Source: Vicia villosa (taxonomy: Eukaryota > Streptophyta > Magnoliopsida > Fabales > Fabaceae). From it: a DNA stretch of 64,000 bases. Positions 11,436 to 22,795 of this stretch are shown here, piece by piece. Below the pieces are notes generated by a model. That model ran no database searches. It saw only the letters and a program-made list of their open reading frames with translations, and was not told the origin of the DNA. The DNA lies in assembly GCF_029867415.1 (NCBI RefSeq), contig NC_081186.1, forward strand, positions 27,097,915 through 27,161,914, read 5' to 3'. Numbering within the stretch: the first letter of the stretch is position 1; every line of letters begins with the position of its first letter. Both the position numbers and the translations under genes were made by a program.

Positions 11436-12165
11436 GTCCTACAAAATAGAACAAAGATAAATTTCTTGGTCCTTGAAATCGTTAGTGGATATGATATGTC
11501 ATGATGTCATGATGTTATGATGTTATGATGTTATGATGTCAAGTAGATAACAAACACAAACAGGTCACACATTTGCCATAAGGTTAGGCTTGCATGAAGT
11601 CCATAGGCGCATACCCTCCTTCCTTGCGTTTAGTTGGTTCAACCTGTCCTAAAAGAGTAACCGGGTTCTATGGTGCTCATATCCCTGATCTTTCTAGTGG
11701 GCATTGTCTCAACATGGCACTCGATCGGCCAGCCAAAAGCATCCCTAGAGTCCAATCTCAATGAGTGTAGCATCGAGGATCAACCGACTTCAGTCAGGAA
11801 TCCAAAGCCAGCCATCTCGCTACTTCTTATAAGCCAAAGTCAAGTTCAACTAAGGTTCTAAGGGCGAATTAGTGCTTATGACACCACACGGTAGCCAAAC
11901 GTCTCCTCGATCAGATTCAAGGGCCATCAGGACAAACCAAAGCGTCGCACTAACAGTGGCCACCAGTTCAACCATAATGATACATGTCGTACAACCTCCC
12001 TGGTCTATTGCCACATACCTAAGGTACACTAGATCCGGGTGTAGGATATTTCACACAGCAGAATACCTAAAACAGCCTTTAAAGATAAAACAAACAAATC
12101 AAACAAGTGAAAACATTTAAGTGAATCCTAAACTTTTAAGGTAACCCCTCTTTTATTCGAAGTTT
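11436..12165 (-). other. Element B leader
   Basis: Noncoding leader between the primer site and ORF1. Around 11505-11541 it has about five tandem copies of the octamer TTATGATG/TCATGATG. The stretch 11690-12010 is similar, in reverse, to 20380-20720 of element C, showing that the Ogre leaders are related. Confidence 0.65.
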
Positions 12166-12182
12166 CCCCAGCAGAGTCGCCA
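12166..12182 (-). promoter_or_regulatory. Primer binding site of element B (tRNA-Arg type)
   Basis: The minus strand reads TGGCGACTCTGCTGGGG, identical to element A, 4 nt from the LTR end at 12187. Confidence 0.87.
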
Positions 12183-12186
12183 ATTC

Positions 12187-15100
12187 TGTAATACGGTGAA
12201 CTGACTTTAAAGAAATGTCGCGGTAAGCAAGAGTCGCCACCGACTTTTATTTTATCCAATTTAAAGGAAGGCTAAAAGAACAAAAAAAGGCCTTTAAAAG
12301 AAATTTTGAGTTCAGGGGGTAATTTATACAAAGGGAAGGTGTAAGGCACCCTTTGCATCCATGGTTTTCCATGGGCTCTTAATTGCTTAGCTCACTTCGA
12401 AATGTTTGAAAATGTTTGTAGTGAATAAAGAAAAAGATTTGAAATAAGGACTTTAGCTTGTAAATAAGCGTAGCCTTTTTGAAGGTTTTTTGATAAAGGG
12501 TAAGAAAAAGATTTAAACCAGAGCAAGCAATTAAGAAGTAATTACCATTAAAGTTAAAGAGTTCTTTTAGCCTTTCAGGGCTATCCATACCATAAGAAGG
12601 TAGGAAGTCCTTTTATTGGAGGTTGAAGGGTCGTCGAAGTTATCGTTCGCCATAAGACTGACCCTGCCATAAAGAGGGCAGATAGTCTAAGGGAAGGATA
12701 AAACAGTCATTTTAGGCAACCAAAGAGGACGCCTCAGCAATCGAAAGGGACTATCACATCATATCGTAGGCAACTTCGAAGGACGAGATCATATAACCGA
12801 AGGCAGCATCGAAGGGACTTATGATCTTTTGTGATGAGAATGAACTGAGGGCAACATTTGTTGAGGCATCCTCGTATCCGAGGGACTTGACTATTCTGTA
12901 ATGAAAATGCAACAAGGCAACAGGCAACAGGCAACAAGAAGGGTTACCTTTAAAGGTGTGTGCGTGCACAATCACGTGATTAATTCAGATATGTTATCTT
13001 GTAAATTAGTTACTCTAATTATGTTCAGAGTTGCACTCCCTAGAATTACTAACCACACAGTTATAATGTAAAACGTAACAGTTTAAGTGCCTTCAAGGCC
13101 AAACAATACAAACCAGAAGCAGTTACAAAAATATATTAACCATGGGGAGGGGGAAATCACAATGATAAAGAAAAATAGGTTAGCCACAAGTAATAATATT
13201 GGGTTGGAAAGAACAATAATTAAATGAGAATAAGTTTAGGGTTACCACAAGGTTTGAGCTTTAATCGGTTGGTTAACCCTGAAAATTAACGAAGGCGAAA
13301 TAAATAAGGGTTAGTGTATTAAGATTCATCGACTATTGGTACAAACCTTATTTTAACCCAAAAGGAAAAATAAAAAAATTAAGACGATGTTAAATTAGAA
13401 AACTTAGCTTTTCGATCGGCTACGGCTCGTGGTTGAAAGATTTTGGTTAACCCTGAAAATTGGGCACAAAGAAGAGAAACGTTAGTGCATTAACTGATCT
13501 ACAACCCTGATTTACCGGGGTAAATTAGGGTTAGAAATCATTAAATAAAATAAAAAATAATTTAAATAATACCAAAAATTAAAGAAGAGTCGAAAGTTCG
13601 ATTTAATGTATCAATTAAATAATTATTGGATTAAATCCTAATTATTTAATTGATAAAAATTTATTTAAAAATAAAATTGAAATTTAAATGAAAAAAACAA
13701 CAATTATTAATATAATTAAATAATCGAACTTTCGATAAAAAGAAAGAAAAGAAAAAAATAAACAATTATAAAACTATAAAAAAACTAAATTATTGAATAA
13801 ATAAAAATAAATAAATAATTATAATAAAAAAGGTAAAAAGAAAATAGATAAAAAAACATTTATGTAATTAAAATAAAATAAAATTAAGAAAAGACTTAGC
13901 TGGATCCTGTGTTGCGCATCAGGAGGGGAACATGGTGTGGTTGCACGTTAACGCGCGTTGGATCAGAATCTGGAATGATCTGATGGCTGATGGTTTGAAG
14001 GTGCATCATACGCACATACGCGAGGAACACTGGAACCGGCTGAGTTCAAAACTCGTACGCGCGCGCAAGCCATCCAATGGGAGAGCGCCACCTCCTCATC
14101 TTCAACCTCTCTTCGTCGTCTTAGCATCGTGACGACCTGTACCCACGGACAGGTTCGTCGCTACATTTCCTGCACAAACAAAATCCTGTACGCGTAACAA
14201 AAATCAAAACTAAAGACATGGATGAACTTGTTTCATCATCCCGAATCCAACCATGGTCCTTTTGTTGGCCAATTTGTCCTGCACAAAGAAACCCTAAGCA
14301 AGGAGCTACAAACCCTAACAATGGTAACTTCCCATACAAACATCTAAACAACGATTAATTCATCCAGAAACGTTAACAGCATCATAATGAACATGAATAT
14401 ACAACTAAAACTCATTTATAATGCACAAATAGATGAGATGGAGATCAAATAGAATTGGTTAAACCGTGAGTTCTGGGCACGCGTTATTGGTGTTTCAGGG
14501 CTTGATAAGGATTGTAACTCACTCAGTGATGTTCCAGAAATGTGCTTGGATCTTCAAAACTACTTCAATCGATCTCAAACTCCAAGAACAACTTCAATTT
14601 TTCCTTGAGTTTTATGAGCTCGGTTAGGGTTCGTGAAGCTGCAAAAATGTCCCCTAATACCTTGAATGAATCATATACTTATAGTAGAACGTATTAGGTC
14701 AATAATTCTGGTCAGAATCCATTTGAATCTTGGATTTGTATTTGAGAAAATATGATTTGAAATATGGTTCCTAATCTTTCTAATTTTGTCCAAAATTTGA
14801 TTCAATTATTCCAAATCAAATATGCACGAAATTTGATTGGTATTGAGGCATGATATTTGATTGGATTTGATTAGGATTAGGTTCAAAACAATATCCTTCA
14901 TAAATCTTTGATTTTTTTCTAATTTTATTGATTTTTAAATGAATAAAAATTCACATAAAATTAATTAAATCAAATAATTTTCGTGGCAAATGGATTTTGG
15001 ACTCTTGGATACTTGGGAAACAAGTTTGGATTTTAAAAAGTTGGGCCTCTTTGTAAGAAAACTCAATTTGAAGCCTTTTATTTCACATTTTCTTTCTCAA

Positions 15101-15869
15101 AATTGTCCAACTTTGACAAGGCATATCTCCCTCAATTTTTAAGATATGGAGGAGTTCTAGGAGTTTTTGGAAACCTCAAAATGTCCTCTACAAGCCACTT
15201 TGAGAGATGTTTTCCGTTTGAAGAATTTATCTTGATGATATGGGCTTTGACAAAAAAATTCTTTTGGTTGACTTTCAAAAAGGACCTATAATGTTTTGAT
15301 CCATATCTCTCAAATGAAGCATTTTTAGACTTGGCATGTGAGAAACAAAGTTGTAGAGAATTCAATTTCCTTCAAATTGAGCTTTGGATGGAAAATTTCT
15401 GATGTTCCATGTGAAAGTTATTACTGGTCAAAGTTCAGTTGACTTTTAGTCCAAAACCCTAATTAAGAAACTTTGAATTTTGTTGATTTCTGAACTTTTC
15501 TTGATGAATCATGATCAATCCTTGATCAAATGATGAATGCTACTTCAAAATAAGGATGTTGACCAAGAATCAGAAATTTTGACTGTACTTTGACCACAAT
15601 TGACTTTTAGGTCAAACTAGTCGACTGTTGACTTTCTAAGCAATTGACTGGGCAATCCTTGGAATTGAAGCTTGTATTTTACCATAGAGATAGTTTGAAA
15701 CATCATAAGCCATATGAAATCCATTGGAGACTTTGATTCATTGATTTTCTTTAGAGAATTCAAAAACCTAGTTCATTGAGCCATTGTTTAGGAGGATGTG
15801 TCTTTGAGCCTTGAGCTTTGGTATGAGCTTGAAAGGAGAAATGTGATGGGCAAATTTTGGGGTATGACA
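12187..15869 (-). repeat. 5' LTR of element B (3683 bp)
   Basis: Ends are TGTCATACCCC (finishing at 15869, minus strand) and GTATTACA (starting at 12187). It is clearly related to, but diverged from, the LTRs of A and C. The 13540-13900 section is AT-rich filler. The sequence abutting the right end (15870 onward) is copia RNase H coding sequence. Confidence 0.88.
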
Positions 15870-16216
15870 CACTATCTACTACATAAGAATAATACGTAGC
15901 TGTTGGTGGATGTAGTACACAGATGCTCTGAATGAAAAGTCAGCTAGAAGACTATCAGATATATGATAGTAACATTCCTATATTCTGTGATAATACTTCT
16001 GAAATTTGTTTATCTAAGAATCCTATTTTACATTCTAAAGCTAAGCATATAGAGATTAAACATCACTTTATTAGGGACTATGTTCAGAAGGGTGTTCTTT
16101 ATTTAAACTTTGTGGATACAGAACATCAATGGGTTGATATCTTTACAAAACCCCTTGCTGAAGATAGGTTTAAGTTCATTCTGAAGAAAATCAGTATGGA
16201 TTTATGCCCAGAATGA
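15870..16216 (+). pseudogene. pol: Ty1/copia pol fragment: C-terminal RNase H (element E)
   Basis: The frame encodes the end of a copia RNase H: an LSTT/EY-like segment, then QLEDYQI, the CDNTSEICLSKNP motif containing the catalytic Asp, KHIEIKHHFIRD and the terminal VDIFTKPL motif, closing at TGA 16214-16216. Three stops lie in the first 70 bases after the junction with element B (two TAA and one TGA before MKSQLED), so this is a relic. The motifs are diagnostic of Ty1/copia rather than Ty3/gypsy. Confidence 0.88.
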
Positions 16217-16379
16217 AGGTGTTGAGAAGATCTGATATATGGACTAGTTTGAAAAATGTTGATTTGATTTCTTATCAGATGTTCTGTCTTTGTATGATCA
16301 TTTAGATACTCTGATTTTGTTATCTCTAACGTTTCATATGTCTAAGTATGATACAAAACTTCTGTTAAAGCAAAACAAC

Positions 16380-18485
16380 TGTCATACCCCAAAATTTGCC
16401 CATACTATTTCTCCTATTCAAAAGTCAAATCAAGATACAAAGCTCCAAGATACACTCTCCTAAGCAAAGATCAGAGAATTAGGGTTTTTGTTGTTCTGAA
16501 GGAAAATCAATGAACCAATAGCTCCAAGGCATTCCATATGGTCCATGATGTCTCACATTATCTCCATGATAAGTTTCAGGTCTTAATTCAAAAGATTGAT
16601 CACTCAATTTTTCAAAAGGTCAACAGTCGACTCGGTTGACCTAAAAGTCAACTATGGTCAAAATATAGTCAAAACTCTTGAGTTTTTGTCAAGATCCTCA
16701 TATTGAAGTATCATTCACCATTCAATCAAGAATTGATCATGGTTCATCAAAGAAAGATCAAAGATCAACAATTCAAAAAGTTTCTAAATTAGGGTTTGTA
16801 TAGGAGAAAGTCAACTGAACTTTGACCAGCCATAACTCCCACATGGAAAATCAGAAATTCTCCATCTAAAGCTCATTTTGAAGGAAATTGAATTCTCTAC
16901 AATTTTTTCTCTCACATGCTAGGTCTAAAAATGCTTCATTTGAGAGATATGGACCAAAACATTATAGGTCCTTCTCAAAAGTCAACCAGAAGTCATTTTT
17001 TTCAAAAGAGCACACAAGGAGCATAAAAAATTATTTTGACATGAGACCAAAAACACTGGTTAGAGGACTCTTCAAGGTTTCTAAAAAGTCCTAGAACATA
17101 CCTCAAAAATTGAGAGAGATAGGCCTTGTCAAAGTTGGACTATTTTGGAGGGAAAAATGTGAAGGAATTGAAATATTTTGCAAATGGGCCCAAATAATTT
17201 TAGTTCAATCTTGATCCTCAAGCCTCCAAGAGCCCAAGATCCCCTTGCCACGAAAATATATTACTTGGTTGATTTATTTTGATTTTTTATTTTAATTAAA
17301 AAGGAATTAAAATCATATAAATCATGGGAAATGAAATATTTGGCTAGGGATCTTATCCTAAGCATATTCAATCATCATTTAAAGCATATTGCTAATATAA
17401 TTTTGTGCAGGAGAGATTGATTGAAGAAAGATTGATATTTGGCCAAAATTAGAAGGAATATGAAGAAAATTTCAATCAAAATTTTCTTAATAGCAATCAA
17501 AGATTCAATGGGATTTTCTCCAAGATTAGTAACCCTAATCCATCCCATATAAGTACTGATCAAAATCAAATGCCAAGGGTTCACAATTTCTGCCCTCAAG
17601 AGTCCTTACCCGAGCTTGCAAAAACCAAGAAAATCTCAAATTCGAATTTGAGATACAAGGCAATTCAACCAATTCCAAGCATTGCTACACGTTCCCTAAG
17701 GATCACTGAAGGTGTTTGGATCATTGCACGCAACCAATACTCCCAGAATCGTCTCCCTCAAGCTCTGGTTTGCACGTTTTTAAATTACTTCGATCTGACT
17801 TTCTCATGCAACATCAATGAATTTTGTTCATATATTTGTGTTTATTATCATATGATTATCGTTTCTGGAAATTTTGGTACATTATAATGGTGCTATGAAC
17901 ACATAACCATGCTAGGGTTCGAACCTTCGAATTGGGGGTTTTTGATACAGGTTTCTTTAGACCAAATTGATACCATCATCAGGTTCGTGAGAATCAAACG
18001 AATTCAAGAGCACCGTCGCGAAATATTTTTGTTTTTGTTTTCACCTATTCGCTATTTTTAGGTTACACATTCATAGCGCTTTTTATAAAAAGCGCTGTAA
18101 AAGGGGGCTTGTTTCAGAAACCCTGGGAAGAAGATGATGAGGTGGCCACGCGCGATTGGCCAGTTTGAAATAAAAAAGCGCGCGCGTTGTATCTCGCCAC
18201 CCTGGGATTTGGTGCGTAATGGCTCACCATCATGCCATGTGCCCTCGCTTCATCACCCATCATATTTCTCTCTCCCCAGATCCAATGATCCTGAAGCTGC
18301 GCACCTACCATAGACCCTCAGGAGCTTGCCACACAGGATTGACCAGATAAGTTACTAATTTTTTTTATATTTAATTACATAAATCCTTTCTTTTTTTTAT
18401 TTATATTTACATTTATATATTGGTTTTTATTTGTTTTTTTTCCTTTTTTACTTATAAAAACTACTTAATTTCAAAAATCCTTTTT

Positions 18486-18525
<40 letters not shown>

Positions 18526-20217
18526 TTTATATAAACTTTTATATTAATACCTTTTTATATTTATATTCTTTTAATACTTATTTATTTTCTTTTACATTAT
18601 TTATTTTATTTATATTTGCCTTAATATATTTATATTATCTAAATTATTTTATTTTCTTTCTTTGATTTAATTAATTAGGTTGCAAAACCGATAATTAATT
18701 AAATCGACTTTTGTTACTTTATTCAATTTACGCCCGAATCAGGGTTTACGAGAATTTGCCTTACACTAAAGAATATTATTTTTCTGTGTCTTTTTCAGGG
18801 TTAACTTCTCAGATGCCTTTCGATTACGCTCCACGCCTTTTACAAAGCTAAGTCCCGATTAAATTTCTTTATTATTTCTTTTTCTGTCCTTTTTATTTAA
18901 ATACAAATATTATTTCTGTCTATTATTCCTCTAAATTATTTATTTTGCCTTGTCAAATAAAAGAACCTTCATACACTCACTGTCTGTTATTTTTCTGTCA
19001 ATTCTCAGATGATCAGAGTCAAAGCTCGAGGCAACCTCCGATTGTCAGCCTTCCCCATTCGAAGCTAAGTTTCTTTCATATTTTTTTCTTTTTTTTCTTT
19101 TATCCTTATATTTTTTATTAGGGTTAACCGTACATGTTCCTGAACAAATAATGCACTCACCCATGTTGGTTTCTATTTTTCCCACCTTTTCAGGGTTTGT
19201 CAACCGTCAAAGCTCAAATAGTCGGTAACCCTAAAACTTTTTACCTCTTCTATTTTTTGCCTAATTATTAGTTATGTCAAACCCACTGGATTCTTATTCC
19301 CTTCCCCATATTCTTATGTATCTGCTCCTAGTCTGTATTGATTGGCCTTGAAGGCACTTAAACTGCTTTATATTTTCTGATGTGGTTAGTAATCTTAGGG
19401 AGTGCAAGCCTTGAATTGAATCAGGATAACTAATTACAAGATAAATAACTGAACTTAATCACGTGATTGCTGCACCCACGCACACTTTTTGGGTAACCTC
19501 TTTGCTGCCTATTTCCTGTTGCCTTGTTGCCTTGTATTTTTTGCAGAATAGCCATGTCCCTCGAATACGAGGATACCTCAGCCATGTTGCCTCGAATAAT
19601 GTAAAGATCATAAGTCCCTAATGATGCTGCCTTCGATACACTAACATGATCTCGTCCCTCGGAAGTTGCCTACGAAAGGCTGAGGTATCCTCTGGTTGCC
19701 TAAACGAAAGGCTATTCTGGTTCTTCCCTTAGACTACCTGCCTCTCTATGGCATGGGACAGTCTTATGGCGAACGATATTTCGACGACCCTTCAATCTCC
19801 AAATCAAAGGACTTCCTTACCCTCCTATGGTATGGATAGCCCTGAAAGGCTAGAAGAACATTTTTCATCTAACCAGGTAATTTGCCCTTAATTGCATGCT
19901 CTGGTTTAAAATCTTTTTCTTACCCTTTTTCATAAACCTTCAATATGGCTACGCTCATTTACGAGCTAGAGTCCGTATTCGCTTCTTCTACATTTCTGAA
20001 TTTTTGAAAACAAAAAGAGCAAAGCAATTAAGAGCCCATGAATAACCATGGATGCAAAGGGTGCCTTACACCTTCCCTTTGCATAATTACCCCCCGAACT
20101 CAAAATCTTTAAAAGGTCTTTTTCTGTTCTTTTAGCCTTTCTTATTGGAGAAAATAAAAGTCGGTGGCGACTCTTGCTTACCGCGACATTTCAATAAAGT
20201 CAGTTCACCATATTACA
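16380..20217 (+). repeat. 5' LTR of element C (3838 bp)
   Basis: It starts TGTCATACCCC and ends ATATTACA. A TATA-like CCATATAAGT near 17546 is a candidate promoter. It contains a perfect 22-bp palindrome (18075-18096), a TAA microsatellite, a GCGCGC-rich patch near 18180, and the conserved stem-loop at 20052-20084. It is highly similar to the split 3' LTR of the same element. Confidence 0.92.
18488..18523 (+). repeat. (TAA)12 microsatellite in element C 5' LTR
   Basis: Twelve TAA units here against nine in the 3' LTR (36075-36101). The two LTRs were identical at insertion, so this slippage happened afterwards. Confidence 0.92.
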
Positions 20218-20221
20218 GAAC

Positions 20222-20239
20222 TGGCGACTCTGTTGGGGA
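20222..20239 (+). promoter_or_regulatory. Primer binding site of element C (tRNA-Arg type)
   Basis: TGGCGACTCTGTTGGGGA lies 4 nt downstream of the LTR end; it differs from A and B by one base (GTT for GCT). Confidence 0.87.
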
Positions 20240-21399
20240 TTTTCGATTAAAAAAGAGGGGTTACCTTAAAAGCTTAGGATTCACTTTAAAATGTTTTCTA
20301 TTGTTTGTTTTGCTTGCTTTAATTTTCAAGGTTGTTTTGGGTATTTTGTTGTGGGAAAGATCCTACACCCGGATCTAGTGTACCTTAGGTATGTGGCATG
20401 AGACCAGGGAGGCTGTACGACATGTATCGTTATGGTTGAACTGGTGGCCACCGTTAGTGCGACGCTTTGGTTTGTCCTGATGGCCCTTGAATCTGATCGA
20501 GGAGACATTTGGCTACTGCGTGGTGTCATAAGCACTAATTCGCCCTTAGAACCTTAGTTGAACTTGACTTTGGCTTATAAGAAGTAGCGAGATGGCTGGC
20601 TTTGGATTCCTGACTGCAGCCAGTTGATACTCGATGCTACACTCATTGAGATTGGACTCTAGGGATGCTTTTGGCTGGCCGATCGAGTGCCATGTTGAGA
20701 CAATGCCCGCGAGAAAGATCAGGGATATGAGCACCATAGAACCCGGTTACTCTTTTAGGACAGGTTGAACCAACTAAACTTCAATGGGGAGGGTACTTAC
20801 CTACGGACTTCATGCAAGCCTCTAAACCTAAGGACACTTGTGTGACTTGTTTGTGTTTGCTACTAACCTTTGTTTTCCTTGCAGGTTTCGTTTGTAGGTT
20901 TTTGTGTCCTTATTATCTTACGACATACCTGATGCATTGCATAACATCATGACATCATAACATAACATGACTAACTAACCCTTTCAAGGATCTTAGGGAT
21001 CTAGGGCGCACAATTGCAGGTACTCTTATCAAGGACTGAATTCCTAATCAAGGGGCAAGAGGATTTATTTTCCTCTGGCCACGTACCTTCCAATTCAGAG
21101 GCTCAGTACCTATCAAGGGTCAAGAGGATTTATTTTCCTCTAGCCATGTACCTTCAAATTCAGAAGTATCCCGAATCAGAGACGATGACCCACTCGATAT
21201 GGTGAGCTTGATTCTCAAAGAAAGACGTTCAAAGACAAAGTTCAGATTTCTTCAGACAAAGGCGCGACCAAATAATTTTCTAATGTTGCTAACTAAATGC
21301 CTAAAGATCCTTGAAAATATTGCATTTGCATTCATAACATCGCATAACAGGTTTTTTACAATAAGTCTCTCATCCTTCCTCGCTGTTTATTTCAGCATC
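20240..21399 (+). other. Element C leader
   Basis: No ORF1 and no conserved coding frame. It has a 65-bp tandem duplication (units starting 21047 and 21112, core CAAGAGGATTTATTTTCCTC) that occurs once in the leader of element A. Just before gag, 21381-21395 reads CGCTGTTTATTTCAG, a strong 3' splice-site look-alike shared with A and B; a possible branch-point motif GCTAAC is near 21288. Confidence 0.65.
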
Positions 21400-22795
21400 A
21401 TGAATCTCGAACAATCAGTTAAGGATCTCCAAGCTCAAAACACTGAGTTCCAAGCCTTGATTCTGAATTTGTCCAAGGGGAAAGAAGAGCTGAAAGCCAT
21501 GCTGACTAAAAAGAAGAAGAAGAAGGGTAAGAAGACTCAGGTGAAAAAGCTTAGACCGATCTTGCAACTCAGGGATGCTGAAACCTTTGAAGACAATGAT
21601 GAGGATGAGCATGATGATGATGCTAGTATCAAAACTGATGCAAAAAGTAACCATGATTCTGCCAAACCCTTTGAAGAAGAAGAGGACTATCACCATGAGG
21701 ATGAACATCCTGATGACAAATATAAGTTGTTGGAAGAACGTATGAAAGCCATGGAAATTCAGAAGGTACCTGGACTGGATTTTGAAGATCTAGGACTCAT
21801 CCCTGGAGTTGTTATACCTCCGAAAATTCAAAATTCCAATTTTTGCAAAATACGACGGAGTCTCTTGTCCTAAGATGCACTTGAGGTCTTATGTAAGGAA
21901 GATTCAACCTCATACTACCGATAAGAAGCTATGGATCCACTTTTCCCAAGAGAGCTTATCAGGAACTCAACTCGAATGGTACTACCAACTGGAAAGCACC
22001 AACATCCATAACTGGGAAGATTTGGTTGTTGCTTTCTACCAGCAATACCAATACAATGCTGACCTCGCACCAACTCGCATGCAACTACAAAGCATGTCTA
22101 TGGGACCCGAGGAAAGTTTCAAGGAGTATGCTCAAAAATGGAGAGATCTAGCTGGAAGAGTCAAACCCTCCTTAGCGGACAGAGAATTGGTCGATATGTT
22201 TATGAGTACACTGACTGGTCCTCTCTATAGTCATTTGCTGTGAAGTTCATCATCTGGATTCACTGAACTCATACTGATTGGGGAACGTGTCGAGAGTGGC
22301 ATTCGAAGTGGTAAGATTCAAGTGGCTACATCCTCAGCTACTACAAAGAAGCATTTCAATGGAAGGGCAGATTCCAATGCTGTGTATGGGCAGAAAAGGA
22401 TAAACCATGATCAATCTATTGGGGCAGTTATGAGCTCCACACCGGCGCCCCAACAAGGTCGTCAAAACAAACAAGATAAACCCAGACGTCAATTCACAAA
22501 GATCAATATGTCGCTAGCTCAAGCCTTACAAAATCTGCTAAAGGCAAATTTGATCACCCTGAGGGACCCCCCTAAGAATCCTAACACCTCTACTCCTAGT
22601 TACAAGCCCAATGCGAGGTGCGCATATCATTCTAATAGTCCTGGACATGACACAAAGAATTGTTGGCCGTTGAAGAATAAGATCCAAGATATGATCGACG
22701 CTGGTGAAATTGAGTTCGACACTCCTGCAACTCCTAATGTGATCACTACTCCCATGCCTAATCATAACAGGATTGCTAATGCTGTGGATGGCTAG
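21400..22795 (+). pseudogene. gag: Ogre-family gag remnant (element C)
   Basis: Starts MNLEQSVKD at 21400, followed by a Lys-rich run, an Asp/Glu-rich segment and the conserved EIQKVPGLDF motif. One extra A in the A-run near 21824 shifts the frame; the gag core then continues from about 21810 with YDGVSCPKMHL and EWYYQL, is cut by an in-frame TGA (22241-22243), and resumes through the basic linker to the zinc-knuckle-like C-x2-H-x5-H-x4-C (about 22621-22663). It ends at TAG 22793-22795, at the place aligning with the end of element A gag. One frameshift and one stop are the only breaks seen. Confidence 0.87.

Larger units (their letters stand above)
7997..15869 (-). mobile_element. Element B: decayed Ogre element with ORF1 (interrupted by A)
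   Basis: On the minus strand: 5' LTR (15869 to 12187), primer site (12182 to 12166), leader, ORF1 remnant, gag and the start of pro, then an abrupt junction at 7996/7997 where the LTR of element A begins inside the reading frame. ORF1 upstream of gag is the classic Ogre arrangement, so B descends from an autonomous-type Ogre; the rest of pro-pol and the 3' LTR should lie left of A, outside the window. The right flank (from 15870) is the RNase H reading frame of a SIRE-type copia element, showing B was inserted there. Frameshifts and nonsense codons in both ORFs mean it is inactive. Confidence 0.85.

Noticed and set aside
17570..17887. 105-codon frame conserved in both LTRs of C (also 26812-27129)
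   Set aside because: Conservation only reflects LTR identity; it lacks a recognisable domain and is not open in the LTRs of A and B.
18420..18665. Open frame with a run of 12 Asn (and its twin at 36007-36222)
   Set aside because: It is the translation of the TAA microsatellite and AT-rich LTR filler.
20222..20239. tRNA-Arg gene fragment
   Set aside because: The match is limited to the complement of a tRNA 3' end directly after an LTR, as expected for a primer binding site, with no tRNA body.
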